DNA from: Calothrix membranacea FACHB-236 | GTDB lineage: Bacteria > Cyanobacteriota > Cyanobacteriia > Cyanobacteriales > Nostocaceae | NCBI RefSeq assembly: GCF_014696315.1 | Contig: NZ_JACJPX010000041.1 | Coordinates: 1-64,000 of the forward strand | DNA: 64,000 nucleotides | Reading direction: 5' to 3' | Shown: positions 17,607-26,814 of the stretch, piece after piece | Position numbering within the stretch: the stretch's first letter is position 1 | Layout: each line of letters begins with the position of its first letter | Program-made: the position numbers and the translations under genes | Notes under the pieces: model-generated | The model's database searches: none | What the model saw: only the letters and a program-made list of their open reading frames with translations | What the model was told of the DNA's origin: nothing

Positions 17607-20600
17607 ATGCGGCAACAAGAAAAAAAAGATAGTGCAATAGTCCGACTGGCATTACTGCTGGCCATAGGAACTACGCCTATGACAGCAACACTCTTAGTGC
17701 CAACACCGATACAGGCACAATCTGCAACTGATGCTCCCGCTTTTCCTCTGCCAAAAACATTGGAGAATGGGACTACAGTGCGGATTGATGGTTCAAGTAG
17801 CTTGAGTGTAATTAATCAAAACCTGAAGCAAAGTTTTGAGAAGCAGTACTCTGGAACAAAAGTAGAAGTCGCGGCTAATGGTACTGATGCAGCACTGAAA
17901 GCTGTGCTAGATGGCAAAATTGATATAGCAGCCCTAGGACGTGGCTTGACACCACAGGAACAAGCACAAGGTTTAGAGCAAGTCCGTTTGTACCGCGAAA
18001 AAATTGCCATTATTGTCGGTGCGGAGAATCCTTTTAAAGGTAGCTTGACTGGTAGGGAATTCGCCAGAATTTTCCGAGGACGCAGCATTACAGATTGGTC
18101 GCAGGTGGGAGGGCCAAAGGGTAAAATTCGCGTCATCGATCGCCCCGCCACTAGCGACACCAGAGAAAATTTGCGTAGTTATCCAGTATTTAAGGCTGCT
18201 AACTTTACTACAGGTACAAATGCAATTCAAGTACCGGAAGATAACACCGCAGAAATCGCTAAACAATTGGGTAAAGATGGTATTAGTTATGCTTTAGCCA
18301 ATCAAGTATCGCAACTTTCTGGGGTGCGATCGCTCAAGGTACATCAAACCTCTCCTACCGATCCCAAATATCCCTTTTCGCAGCCATTGGTTTACGTCTA
18401 CAAGAAAAACCCCAGTGCTGCAACAGCCGGATTTCTCGGCTTTGCGATCGCACCTCCAGGTAAGCAAGCTATAGAACAAGCCAGAACAGCCGAAGCCGCT
18501 GCGATCGCTAAAGGTGGTATACAAGCTTTGGTAGCAACTACTACTACTTCCCCAGCAGTTGCAGCGGTAACAAATAATACTATTTCTCCCACAATTGCTG
18601 CCGCCACAACTGAGGCGACAACAGCGGCAACTACTGCCCCCGCAACCGAAGGCATAACTAATACTGCAGACCCTAGTGTAACTACTGCCCCAGCAGCCAC
18701 CGAGGGAACTGCTACTGATAACAGTGCCAGCGTGCAGCGAGAAGCACCATTTTGGTTATTATTGCCTTTGTTGGCGATCGCACTTTTAGGCGGATTGTCT
18801 TATTGGTGGTTCCTGAAAAGGCGCTCATCGGCAGAAGACACAACAGATAAAGATTTACAATCTACTCCCACAGCAGCGCCTTTACCAGCAAACCCTAATG
18901 AACCAACATCAGGAGTAACTAACCCCACTTTAGCAGCAGGTACAGGAGCATCTCTATCTTCTGAAGAGATGAAAAATAACGGCGAATTTGCCTGGGATAC
19001 AGAAGCACCCGCGGCAGTGGTGAATACTTCTTATCCCAACCTAGCAGATGCCTCGAAAGTTACATCTCCCCAAGAATTGCCTCAAGAGCAAGTATTATCT
19101 GCTACTTCTGAATCTGGGAGCGTCAATGGCATAGAACAACCACAGTCAGAATCAAATATTGGTGAAAATATCTCTACAGCAGGCGCTACAGCCTTAGCTG
19201 GTGGTGCAGCTTTAGCCGCTGGTGCTGCTGCTTGGTCTGTGGTTGATGGTAAAGGACAAGATAAAGATGATACTACAACTAGCATCCCAGGCAGTGATTA
19301 TGGTATATGGGATAACCCTGCAAATGATGAAGTAGTATCTGAGATAGAACAGCCAAGTCTGGAAACTACAGAGGCAATTCCAGATTCACCAATTGTTTCT
19401 GAACCAACATCAGATGTGATCTCAACAGTTGAAATTGCACCAACAGATAGTGATTCGCTAGAAGTAGGCGAACCAACATCGGATGTAGAATTACCAATCA
19501 TTGAAACCGCAGCCGCACTTCCCGATTTACCAGAAGTGGGGGAAGCAACATCGGATGTAGAATTACCAATCATTGAAACCGCAGCCGCACTTCCCGATTT
19601 ACCAGAAGTGGGAGAACCAACATCGGATGTAGAATTACCAATCATTGAAACCGCCGCCGCATTTCCCGATTTACCAGAAGTGGACGAATCCACATCGGAG
19701 TTAGAACTGCCAGAAGTTGGTGAACCAACATCGGATGTAGAATTACCAATCATTGAAACCGCAGCTACACTTCCCGATTTACTAGAAGTGGACGAATCCA
19801 CATCCGATGTATCACTGCCCATCATTGAAACCGCAGCCGCACTTCCCGATTTGCCAGAGGTGGACGAATCCACATCAGATGTCTCACTGCCAGATTTGGG
19901 GGAACCAACATCGGATGTAGAACTGCCAAATATAGAAACAGCAGCTACACTCCCAGATTTGCCAGAAGTGGGCGAACCAACATCAGAAACAGTCGCCACA
20001 CTTGTGGATTTACCAGATGTTCCAGAAGTCGACTTAAATGCCATAGCAGACGAAGCCGAAGCAACTGGCGAAGGTACAGAAGAAGAGATCGTGGAAATTG
20101 TCTCGAATCTGCCAGAACAAACCAATGAACTAACAGCAAGCTTACCCGCTGAGGATTCTCTACCTAACTTAGGGGCAGTAGCTGCTGGTGCAGTAGCTGC
20201 TGGTGCAGGAATTGCTGCTTGGTCTAAAGTTTATGGTAGTGAAGAATCTACAGAATCAAACACGCCAACTCCGGCAAATGATAGCGACGCAGCAGGGGGA
20301 GAAGAAGACAACTTTGAGAACAGAGTAACCCTCAGATCCCACACACCCAAATGGGCTTATGCGGCGTGGCAAATTTCTGATGCCAACCAGCAAACATTGG
20401 CAGATTCCGGTTCCCCATTAGTACTGCGGCTATATGATGTCACAGGAATCGACCTGAGTTATCAAACTCCGCAACTGGTACAACAGTATGAATGCGATCC
20501 CATATCATACGATCGCTTTGTGGCAATTCCCGCTAGCGATCGCAACTACATCGCAGAAATCGGTTATGTTGCCGCAGATAACTGGGTATTAATCGACCGT

Positions 20601-21974
20601 TCTGAGGTGGTGCGTGTCTTTAGCAGTCCCTACACAACAGACGAAGAACCAGACACCCTAGTGGCAGATAAGGTAACCATTTCCCCCCAAAGTTCACACT
20701 CAGCCATTATTTCCTGGCAATTTTCCGACACAACCCAGCAGCAATTGCAGGATTCTGGTTCTCATTTGACCTTACGCTTGTATGATGTCACGGGAATTGA
20801 CCTGAGTTACCAAACTCCCCGGTTGATTCAGCAATATGAATGCCCAGCCAGCACAAATGAAATTGTCGTGACAATTCCCGCTAGCGATCGCAACTATATT
20901 GCAGAAATCGGTTATGTTGCAGCAGATAACTGGGTATTAATCGACCGTTCTGAAATGGTGCGTGTCTTTGGCAGCTACTCCATAGTAGAAGACGAAACAG
21001 ACACCAAAGTTCAAGACAGGGTAACTTTTACACCCCTAAATTCAGAATTAGCTCATATTTTATGGGATATTACCCAGGTAACCCAGGAAATACTGCAAAA
21101 TTACGGCTATCAACTAACGATACGCTTGTACGATGTTACAGGAATTGACCTGAGTTATCAAACTCCTCAGTTGCTTCAGGAGATAGAATGTCCAGACGGC
21201 ACAAATGAAACTGTGATGGCAATTCCTAGAAGCGATCGCAATTACATCGCAGAAGTCGGTTATCTGACAGCAGGCGGCTGGGTATTAATCGACCGTTCCG
21301 AAATAGTACGTGTCTTTAGCCCCTACAGGCCAGAAACTCCCACACCGGAACCAGCAGATATGCATGAGTCAACTCCTGTAGCCGCAACCCCCACACCAGA
21401 ACCAGCTGCAAATCATGAAAGCAGCATTACTCTCTCACCCCGCACTCCCAAATGGGCTTACGTCGCTTGGCAAATTTCTGATGATGACAAGCAACAATTA
21501 CATAATGCTGGGATTTCCCAATTCATTATTCGGCTGTATGATGTCACCGATATCGACTTAAGTTATCAAACTCCCCATCTAGTACAGCAATATGAATGTG
21601 AGGAATTAGTCAACGATCGCTTTGTTGCCATACCCACTAGCGATCGCGACTACATAACCGAAATTGGCTATATTACAGAAGGCGATCGCTGGCAATCAAT
21701 CACTCGTTCTGCCACTATTCGCGTCTTCAGCCGTCCTCACCCAGATTTCTGGTTTGTCGCGGATGCTGAGTTAATTATCCACGGCGCAACTGAGCCAAAT
21801 GCAACCGTCACCATTGCTGGCCATAACATTAAACTAAAGCCAGATGGTACTTTCCATTTGCGTATCCCCTTCTCAGACAGCTTAATCGACTATCTCATGA
21901 CGGCAAATTCTGCTAATGGAGAACAAACTCAAACCATTCATAAAAAATTCTCCCAGGAAACTCCAGAAGCATAG
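17607..21974 (+). CDS. PstS-like domain / transmembrane / acidic repeat / 4×DUF4912 envelope protein
   Basis: This 1455-residue protein joins unlike parts. After a signal segment (1 to about 38), residues about 50-295 form a phosphate-binding-protein-like domain (RIDGSSSLSVINQNL, then VEVAANGTDAALKAVLDGKID and ALGRGLTPQE). A Thr/Ala linker leads to a membrane helix (about 382-402) ending in FLKRR. Two Ala/Gly-rich hydrophobic stretches (about 525-545 and 855-875) bracket an acidic region of ELPIIETAAALPDLPEV-type repeats (about 612-800). Four DUF4912 units follow (about 902-1008, 1020-1123, 1135-1241, 1271-1378), each with LRLYDVTxIDLSYQTP and a SDRxYIxEIGY motif. A C-terminal Ig-like segment (NATVTIAGHNIKLKPDGTF) closes it. 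The function is unknown; a link from the periplasm to the cytoplasm or cell wall is inferred. Confidence 0.85.
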   Translation: MRQQEKKDSAIVRLALLLAIGTTPMTATLLVPTPIQAQSATDAPAFPLPKTLENGTTVRIDGSSSLSVINQNLKQSFEKQYSGTKVEVAANGTDAALKAVLDGKIDIAALGRGLTPQEQAQGLEQVRLYREKIAIIVGAENPFKGSLTGREFARIFRGRSITDWSQVGGPKGKIRVIDRPATSDTRENLRSYPVFKAANFTTGTNAIQVPEDNTAEIAKQLGKDGISYALANQVSQLSGVRSLKVHQTSPTDPKYPFSQPLVYVYKKNPSAATAGFLGFAIAPPGKQAIEQARTAEAAAIAKGGIQALVATTTTSPAVAAVTNNTISPTIAAATTEATTAATTAPATEGITNTADPSVTTAPAATEGTATDNSASVQREAPFWLLLPLLAIALLGGLSYWWFLKRRSSAEDTTDKDLQSTPTAAPLPANPNEPTSGVTNPTLAAGTGASLSSEEMKNNGEFAWDTEAPAAVVNTSYPNLADASKVTSPQELPQEQVLSATSESGSVNGIEQPQSESNIGENISTAGATALAGGAALAAGAAAWSVVDGKGQDKDDTTTSIPGSDYGIWDNPANDEVVSEIEQPSLETTEAIPDSPIVSEPTSDVISTVEIAPTDSDSLEVGEPTSDVELPIIETAAALPDLPEVGEATSDVELPIIETAAALPDLPEVGEPTSDVELPIIETAAAFPDLPEVDESTSELELPEVGEPTSDVELPIIETAATLPDLLEVDESTSDVSLPIIETAAALPDLPEVDESTSDVSLPDLGEPTSDVELPNIETAATLPDLPEVGEPTSETVATLVDLPDVPEVDLNAIADEAEATGEGTEEEIVEIVSNLPEQTNELTASLPAEDSLPNLGAVAAGAVAAGAGIAAWSKVYGSEESTESNTPTPANDSDAAGGEEDNFENRVTLRSHTPKWAYAAWQISDANQQTLADSGSPLVLRLYDVTGIDLSYQTPQLVQQYECDPISYDRFVAIPASDRNYIAEIGYVAADNWVLIDRSEVVRVFSSPYTTDEEPDTLVADKVTISPQSSHSAIISWQFSDTTQQQLQDSGSHLTLRLYDVTGIDLSYQTPRLIQQYECPASTNEIVVTIPASDRNYIAEIGYVAADNWVLIDRSEMVRVFGSYSIVEDETDTKVQDRVTFTPLNSELAHILWDITQVTQEILQNYGYQLTIRLYDVTGIDLSYQTPQLLQEIECPDGTNETVMAIPRSDRNYIAEVGYLTAGGWVLIDRSEIVRVFSPYRPETPTPEPADMHESTPVAATPTPEPAANHESSITLSPRTPKWAYVAWQISDDDKQQLHNAGISQFIIRLYDVTDIDLSYQTPHLVQQYECEELVNDRFVAIPTSDRDYITEIGYITEGDRWQSITRSATIRVFSRPHPDFWFVADAELIIHGATEPNATVTIAGHNIKLKPDGTFHLRIPFSDSLIDYLMTANSANGEQTQTIHKKFSQETPEA
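19440..20010 (+). repeat. in-frame acidic repeats in the DUF4912 protein
   Basis: About eight imperfect units of 12-24 codons, (V)ELPIIETAAALPDLPEV + GEPTSD or DESTSD. Near-identical DNA between units (GAATTACCAATCATTGAAAC occurs repeatedly) points to recent duplication. Confidence 0.85.
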
Positions 21975-22022
21975 AAGCCACTGCTGAGAAGCCAAAAGAA
22001 TTTTATTTTAAAGATAAAATCT

Positions 22023-22069
22023 AGATTCCCGTTTTCCTATCTTTTAAGAAAACGGGAATCTATTTTTTC
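22023..22069 (+). terminator. strong Rho-independent terminator
   Basis: A perfect 14-bp stem, AGATTCCCGTTTTC / GAAAACGGGAATCT, with an 11-nt loop is followed by ATTTTTTC. It lies 48 bp after the stop codon of the 1455-residue gene. Confidence 0.92.
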
Positions 22070-22139
22070 ATAGCAGTGATAAATAATCTGTACAAAACAT
22101 ACTATATTTATAAATCTTCTTCCCTGTTCCCCTTATAAG

Positions 22140-22453
22140 CAAATACAGTTCATTTAAGAAAATGAATTGATAACAAAACCAAAAAAATAGTACAGCGCGG
22201 CGTAAATACAGCTATCCTTTCAAATAGTCAAAAGCCTTGATATATTAACCTTTTGACTTTTGACTTTTGACTTTTGACTTCCGCGCAGCGGTACTAGTTA
22301 CTTAACAAAAAAACAGAAAAATAATTTTGGAGGGGGTTTGGGGGACGCAACCGTCACCCAATCGGGGGTTTGGGGGAGAATCCCCCAATTGATCTGGCTT
22401 CTTTATATAAGTGACAAATCAATCACTAATGAGCTTAACCCAAGCGTATTGCT
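22140..22453 (-). mobile_element. MITE-like element, copy 1, with nested insertions
   Basis: It begins TACAGTTCATTTAAGA and ends GTATTGC. It matches the reverse complement of 53441-53610 over CAATTGATAACAAAACCAAAAAA, CTAGTTACT, AACAGAAAAAT, TTTTGGAGGGGGTTTGGGGG and AAATCAATCACTAAT. Relative to that copy it carries an extra segment of roughly 100 bp with a TTTTGAC array (about 22189-22300) and about 30 bp near 22345. TTATAAG flanks both sides (22133-22139 and 22454-22460), consistent with a target-site duplication. It has no transposase and no ORF. Confidence 0.75.
22251..22280. repeat. TTTTGAC heptamer (STRR) array nested in the MITE
   Basis: Four copies of TTTTGAC lie inside the insertion that separates this MITE copy from the one at 53 kb. 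A GCGCGG…CCGCGC pair brackets the insertion. Confidence 0.8.
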
Positions 22454-22460
22454 TTATAAG

Positions 22461-23042
22461 CCAATAATTTCTACAAATTAGATTTAATTTGTATATAACT
22501 CAACTGACAAAAATATAAAAATAGTTTTCGCTGATTTAATCATGAGAAAATATCTCTTCTCTAGACCATAGTTTCTAGTCTATAGTCCCTATTTTAAATA
22601 TAGATGTACAATAAAAATAACTGCTGATAGCTCACTACAGCCTGTTCCTTAATAGGAATCTGTACGCATTGACTCCTGATTGTTTTGTGCAAAGCCAACA
22701 TTCAGTAGATTTGGGTAAATAGTGGGCTATTTATAAATATTGGGGATATCTTGTTAAATCTGTTTTGATACCAGCTGAGATTCTCAGCTTTACACTTTGA
22801 CATCTGCACAATCAACAGCCGTAATCATGATTCGCGGCTATTAACTGCATATCATTGACTGTGCCCGTTTTAAATTTTAGATTGCCGATTTTAGATTTTT
22901 TTGGTGCGCCTCTTGTTCAATTAGGGCGTAACAAATCCAAAATCTAAAATCGATTAACCGTGATGCTGTGAAATCAGCACAGGGTTAGTACTGCCAATTT
23001 GTCCAGCACTTTTTGACATGGATAATCCAGAGGAATAGACCA
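22461..23042. other. intergenic region with a stem-loop
   Basis: This is the rest of the 1.07-kb gap before the NYN gene. A nested hairpin lies at 22807-22864 (outer arms GCACAATCAA/TTGACTGTGC, inner AGCCG/CGGCT). Heptamer-like TTTTAGATT stretches follow at 22870-22955. No ORF is convincing. Confidence 0.4.
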
Positions 23043-23753
23043 ATGAATCCTAGTAATTTTACCCAAGAGAAAGAAAAAGATAAACACCTTAAACAGGGAT
23101 TGCATTGGCAAGAAAAGCAAATAATTAATAATAGTAAAGAACCTGAAGACGACAACAAACAAGCCTCTGCAACATCAAGTTTACTTTTTCAAGGCGTTCA
23201 TCGTGGTAGAGTTGCTATTTTTATTGATGGATTAAACCTATTGCAGGCAGCATTGCAACTCGGTCTAGAAATTGACTATCTCAAATTACTTTGTCGCTTA
23301 ACAGAAAACTCACGATTACTGCGTGCTTTCTTTTATACTGGCATAGACAACTCTCGCACACCTGCTATGCGTCTCCGTTCTCATGAAAAGCAACAGGGCT
23401 TTTTATTTTGGATGCGTCGAAATGGCTATCGTGTGGTGACGAAAGAATTCCAAATTTCTGAGAATTCTAAAAAACCTAATTTAAATGTAGAAATTGCTGT
23501 AGATATGATCAATCTAGCTCCTTACTATGATACTGCTGTCTTAGTAAGTGGAGATGGAGATTTAGCTTATGCTGTGAATGCAGTTAGTAGCACAGGAGTT
23601 CGGGTAGAAGTTGTCAGTTTACGCGCTCTGACCAGTGATATCTTAATTGATGTAGCTGACTACTTTGTTGACCTAGATAGCATTAAAAAATACATCCAAA
23701 AGGATTCCAAGTTTGGCTATAATTATCGCCATCTATCAACCTCTGGTCTTTAA
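23043..23753 (+). CDS. NYN-domain (LabA-like) protein
   Basis: This 236-residue protein has a polar N-terminal extension (about 1-50) and a NYN/PIN-like nuclease-fold domain. The acidic active-site candidates are the Asp of AIFIDGLNLL, the Glu/Asp of NVEIAVDMI and the Asp pair of LVSGDGDLAYAV. The LabA-like group of cyanobacteria includes LabA, which affects circadian output in Synechococcus, so RNA or regulatory roles are possible. I chose the ATG at 23043, with AGAGGA upstream, over a TTG at 23013. It precedes the two-component pair by 180 bp, which may be chance. Confidence 0.85.
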   Translation: MNPSNFTQEKEKDKHLKQGLHWQEKQIINNSKEPEDDNKQASATSSLLFQGVHRGRVAIFIDGLNLLQAALQLGLEIDYLKLLCRLTENSRLLRAFFYTGIDNSRTPAMRLRSHEKQQGFLFWMRRNGYRVVTKEFQISENSKKPNLNVEIAVDMINLAPYYDTAVLVSGDGDLAYAVNAVSSTGVRVEVVSLRALTSDILIDVADYFVDLDSIKKYIQKDSKFGYNYRHLSTSGL

Positions 23754-23932
23754 ATTTCACCAAATCAAAACCTGAAAATGTCACAAACTAGTAAATGACC
23801 GCAACCGTAAAAATTGCGCCGCCCAAATACAAATAATTTATGGTGGCCGCAATTTTATTTTGAATTGTGAATCGTAAATTTTGAATTGCCCCTTGGGATT
23901 GACTCTGCGTATTATACCTACATCTAATCGAG

Positions 23933-24643
23933 ATGGATATTTTAATTGTTGAAGATGAAGTAGAAATTGCCCAATTAATCCAACTTTCTTTAGAAAAAGA
24001 AGGATTTATCTGCCGTATTAGCCGTGATGGTATAAATGCCTTGCGGATGTTTCAGGAACAACCACCAGATTTAATTATTTTAGATTTAATGCTTCCTGGT
24101 TTAGATGGGCTAGAAGTATGTGCCAGAATTCGCCAAAAACCAGGTGTAAAAGACCCTTATATTTTAATGCTCACCGCTAAAGGCGAGGAAATCGATCGCG
24201 TTATTGGCTTATCTACTGGTGCTGATGATTACATGGTAAAACCCTTCAGCCCCAGAGAATTAGTGGCGAGAGTGCGCGCATTGTTAAGGCGTAGCCTTCG
24301 TCAAGGAGGGCAAAATCAAGTTAATCGTAGCCAACACTTTATTGTAGATATAGACCAGCGTACTGCTAGCCGTCAGCTAGATGATAACGCACCAGAAATT
24401 TTAGACTTAACTACCTTAGAATTTAACTTGTTAAGCACCTTTGTCAGCAATCCTGGCCGAGTTTGGAACCGTACCCAACTAATTGATAAGCTTTGGGGCG
24501 ATAATTTTTTTGGTGATGAGCGAGTAGTCGATACTCACATAGCTCGATTACGCAAAAAAATTGAGCTTGATCCCGCTAATCCCATTTTTATTAAAACTGT
24601 GGTGGGAGTAGGTTATAAATTTGATGACTCAACTACAACCTAA
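23933..24643 (+). CDS. OmpR-family response regulator
   Basis: This 236-residue regulator has an N-terminal receiver domain (acidic pair in VEDE, phospho-acceptor D51 in ILDLMLPG, T in MLTAKG, K in YMVKPFSP). A C-terminal winged-helix DNA-binding domain (about 130-232) has LTTLEFNLLSTFVSNPGRVWNR and DTHIARLRKKIE. The histidine kinase starts 152 bp downstream and is the likely partner. Target genes are unknown. Confidence 0.95.
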   Translation: MDILIVEDEVEIAQLIQLSLEKEGFICRISRDGINALRMFQEQPPDLIILDLMLPGLDGLEVCARIRQKPGVKDPYILMLTAKGEEIDRVIGLSTGADDYMVKPFSPRELVARVRALLRRSLRQGGQNQVNRSQHFIVDIDQRTASRQLDDNAPEILDLTTLEFNLLSTFVSNPGRVWNRTQLIDKLWGDNFFGDERVVDTHIARLRKKIELDPANPIFIKTVVGVGYKFDDSTTT

Positions 24644-24704
24644 TAAAATTTTAGATTTTGGATTTTGGATTTTAAAACGAAACAGTCCATAATTTGAAAT
24701 TCTT

Positions 24705-24747
24705 TTTCTCCCTCATCCCCCTCATCTCCCTCATCCCCCTTACCCTG
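24705..24747. repeat. CTCATCC/CTCCCTC heptamer array
   Basis: An STRR array in the space between the response regulator and its kinase, inside what is otherwise a two-gene operon. Confidence 0.7.
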
Positions 24748-24795
24748 CTGCTTGCCAAATTCATCAAAACTTTTAGTAAAACGATATAACAGCTT

Positions 24796-25908
24796 ATGAA
24801 AAAGGACAGGCGTTGGACAAAGCCCTTACCTTTGGCATCGCGGCTATTGTTCTCCCACTTGGTAGTGATGGTAGTGGGAGTATTTAGCCTAGTAATCATT
24901 AGTAAAATTTCTTCTCCTCGCTTCTTTGTTCTCCACCTAGAACGACTAGAAAATGAAGGGTTAAATTTAATTGATATTCGCGCTGAATTAGTACAGGGAT
25001 TTGAAACAGCTTGGCAACGCAGTACTGTTTGGTCGGTAATAGTTGGAACCACAGCCGCAGGCGGATTGAGTTATTGGGTATCTAGACGGATTATGCAGGG
25101 ATTGACCAACATGGAACAAATTACCCGCCAGTTTGCGGCTGGTAATTTTGAAGCACGCCTACCAATGTCTGATATTCCCGAAATTAACCAATTAGGTGCA
25201 AGCTTTAACCGCATGGCAGACAGTTTGGAAGGAGTGGAAGCACGACGGCGGGAGCTGATTGGAGATATGACTCATGAACTGCGAACACCTTTAACAGTTG
25301 TACGCGGTTACTTAGAGCAACTAGCCGATGAGGAAATTGAACCTTCACCTGAAATTTATCGGCGGTTAGCAAAAGAAACTAAGCGTTTAGAGCGTTTGGT
25401 CAACGACTTACAAGAACTTTCTAAGGCTGAAGCAGGTTATCTGGCAATTAACATACAACGTGTAAATTTACGTCCTTTACTAGATTCATTAGTAGAAAAA
25501 TTTACAGACCAGTTATTAGAAGATGGCCCAGTTTTCAGCTTGGACTGTCCATCTCCCATGCCTTTGGTCTTAGCAGATCTGGATCGTACAGAACAAATAC
25601 TGATAAATCTCTTGGGTAATGCTATGCGTTATACATCTAAGGGAGCAATTACTATTCGTGTTTGGATTGAGCCATCTCAACTTTGGATTGCTGTTTTAGA
25701 TACAGGTATTGGCATTGCTCCTGAAGATTTACCCCATGTGTTTGAGCGTTTTTGGCGTGCTGACTCATCCCGCGCTCGTCAATCTGGAGGAACAGGTATT
25801 GGTTTAACAATCTCCCAGCGTTTGGTGGAATTGCAAGGCGGTAAAATGCAAGTAGAAAGCAAACAAGGGTTTGGCAGTACTTTTAAATTTTCTCTGCCTT
25901 TAGCTTAA
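24796..25908 (+). CDS. membrane sensor histidine kinase (BaeS-like)
   Basis: This 370-residue kinase has two membrane helices (about 16-37 and 76-95) flanking a very short periplasmic loop, then a HAMP domain (about 97-150). The HisKA motif is DMTHELRTPLTVV with H160. The HATPase domain has an N box LLGNAMRYT, DTGIGIAPEDLPHVFERF and a GGTGIGL box. The short external loop suggests it senses membrane or envelope state rather than a soluble ligand (inference). It pairs with the OmpR-type regulator just upstream. Confidence 0.93.
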   Translation: MKKDRRWTKPLPLASRLLFSHLVVMVVGVFSLVIISKISSPRFFVLHLERLENEGLNLIDIRAELVQGFETAWQRSTVWSVIVGTTAAGGLSYWVSRRIMQGLTNMEQITRQFAAGNFEARLPMSDIPEINQLGASFNRMADSLEGVEARRRELIGDMTHELRTPLTVVRGYLEQLADEEIEPSPEIYRRLAKETKRLERLVNDLQELSKAEAGYLAINIQRVNLRPLLDSLVEKFTDQLLEDGPVFSLDCPSPMPLVLADLDRTEQILINLLGNAMRYTSKGAITIRVWIEPSQLWIAVLDTGIGIAPEDLPHVFERFWRADSSRARQSGGTGIGLTISQRLVELQGGKMQVESKQGFGSTFKFSLPLA

Positions 25909-26137
25909 ATTAAAAATTGCGCTTTATATATCTACATACAATTTATTGTCACAAGCTGGTCATGACTGCGTAATATGCAATTGCTAGCCTAAAATTTAGC
26001 AAAATATAGTTTTCTATTGATTTCACTTTGGACAATTATTCTGTCATTCTCAGCAGAAAAATAGCTGGGAGTAGAAACTTATACCCATTTCTGCCTTGAC
26101 AGCAAAAAACTATTCTTCTTCTACTCCCTTGATCAAT

Positions 26138-26239
26138 ATGTCTACTTTTATTCTGGCTGGCTTTTTGGTAAGTTTACTCACTGTATCTGGTTGTGCTGCG
26201 ATCGCTTACCTGTTCCCGCAAAAAAATTTTCACGACTAA
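26138..26239 (+). CDS. 33-residue single-helix membrane peptide
   Basis: A short ORF of 33 residues has one hydrophobic helix (about 4-25, MSTFILAGFLVSLLTVSGCA…) and a short polar end, KNFHD. Its size and shape recall small photosystem or cytochrome b6f subunits, but I cannot match it to a named one. No strong Shine-Dalgarno is present and it includes a HIP1-like GCGATCGC. It stands in a 0.45-kb gap between the histidine kinase and the next genes and could be chance. Confidence 0.35.
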   Translation: MSTFILAGFLVSLLTVSGCAAIAYLFPQKNFHD

Positions 26240-26260
26240 TACTTATTTTCCACAATCATA

Positions 26261-26340
26261 CGACAGATGAATAAGGGCACAGCAATGCTATGCCCTGCCA
26301 AATAATTGATGTATAGCCAACATTATTGGAATTGGAATAA
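26261..26340. repeat. dispersed palindromic repeat, family 1, copy C
   Basis: CGACAGATGAATAAGGGCAC, then an AGCAATGCT core and TGCCCT, ending CCAACATTATTGGAATTGG. It matches copies A, B and D. Confidence 0.6.
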
Positions 26341-26358
26341 GTTTATATCCAAAGATTT

Positions 26359-26814
26359 CTATCCTGAATAAGGATCAGAGTTTGGATCTGTTGGTGGTGG
26401 CAATTGTGGTGGTGGTTCAGTAGGAGGTAATGGTTCAGGTGAGGCAGTCTTAATTTGTGATTGCAAAGCTTTGCCAAGAACGTAAGATGTACTGCTAATC
26501 CCCAATAATCCTAAAATTTGATCGGGAATAGAGGCGGGAAAAGATGGCGGTTTGTTACTAGTAATAATCAAGACTAAACTCATGGAAATCACAAAAGTGA
26601 AAATCAAAAGCTGAAACCTAGCCAAACTTGCATCTCCCGTGCTTTCGCTAATCAGCTTATCTAGATTAATTCCTCGTTTTTTATGAGTTTTTGAATTCCA
26701 GGTTCCTTCCCAAATGAATATGAGAATAAATATTTCTAAAACTGCAACAAAAATCGTAATAACACAACCGATAACCAGCGCCAAAATTACAAAAAGATCA
26801 TTAATGCTAGGCAC
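26359..26814 (-). CDS. small membrane protein with Pro-rich tail, paralogue 1
   Basis: This 151-residue protein has three hydrophobic segments (about 7-34, 66-84 and a weaker one near 95-115) and ends in a proline-rich tail (PPTEPPPQLPPPTD). The segment ARFQLLIFTFVIS…IPDQILGLLGISSTSYVLGKA resembles ERLQLLLFTLIFV…MPQIRGEFLYALGGSNFAYLWSK in the preceding gene, so the two look like tandem paralogues. It starts with GTG and overlaps that gene by 8 bp, implying translational coupling. I do not recognise a characterised family. Confidence 0.7.
   Translation of the reverse strand: MPSINDLFVILALVIGCVITIFVAVLEIFILIFIWEGTWNSKTHKKRGINLDKLISESTGDASLARFQLLIFTFVISMSLVLIITSNKPPSFPASIPDQILGLLGISSTSYVLGKALQSQIKTASPEPLPPTEPPPQLPPPTDPNSDPYSG

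Noticed and set aside
19298-20125. A 275-codon open frame on the minus strand
   Set aside because: It is antisense to the acidic repeats of the DUF4912 protein; the repeat keeps the opposite frame open, giving only Ser/Gly/Val repeats (SGKSGSAAAVSM). No start signal is seen.
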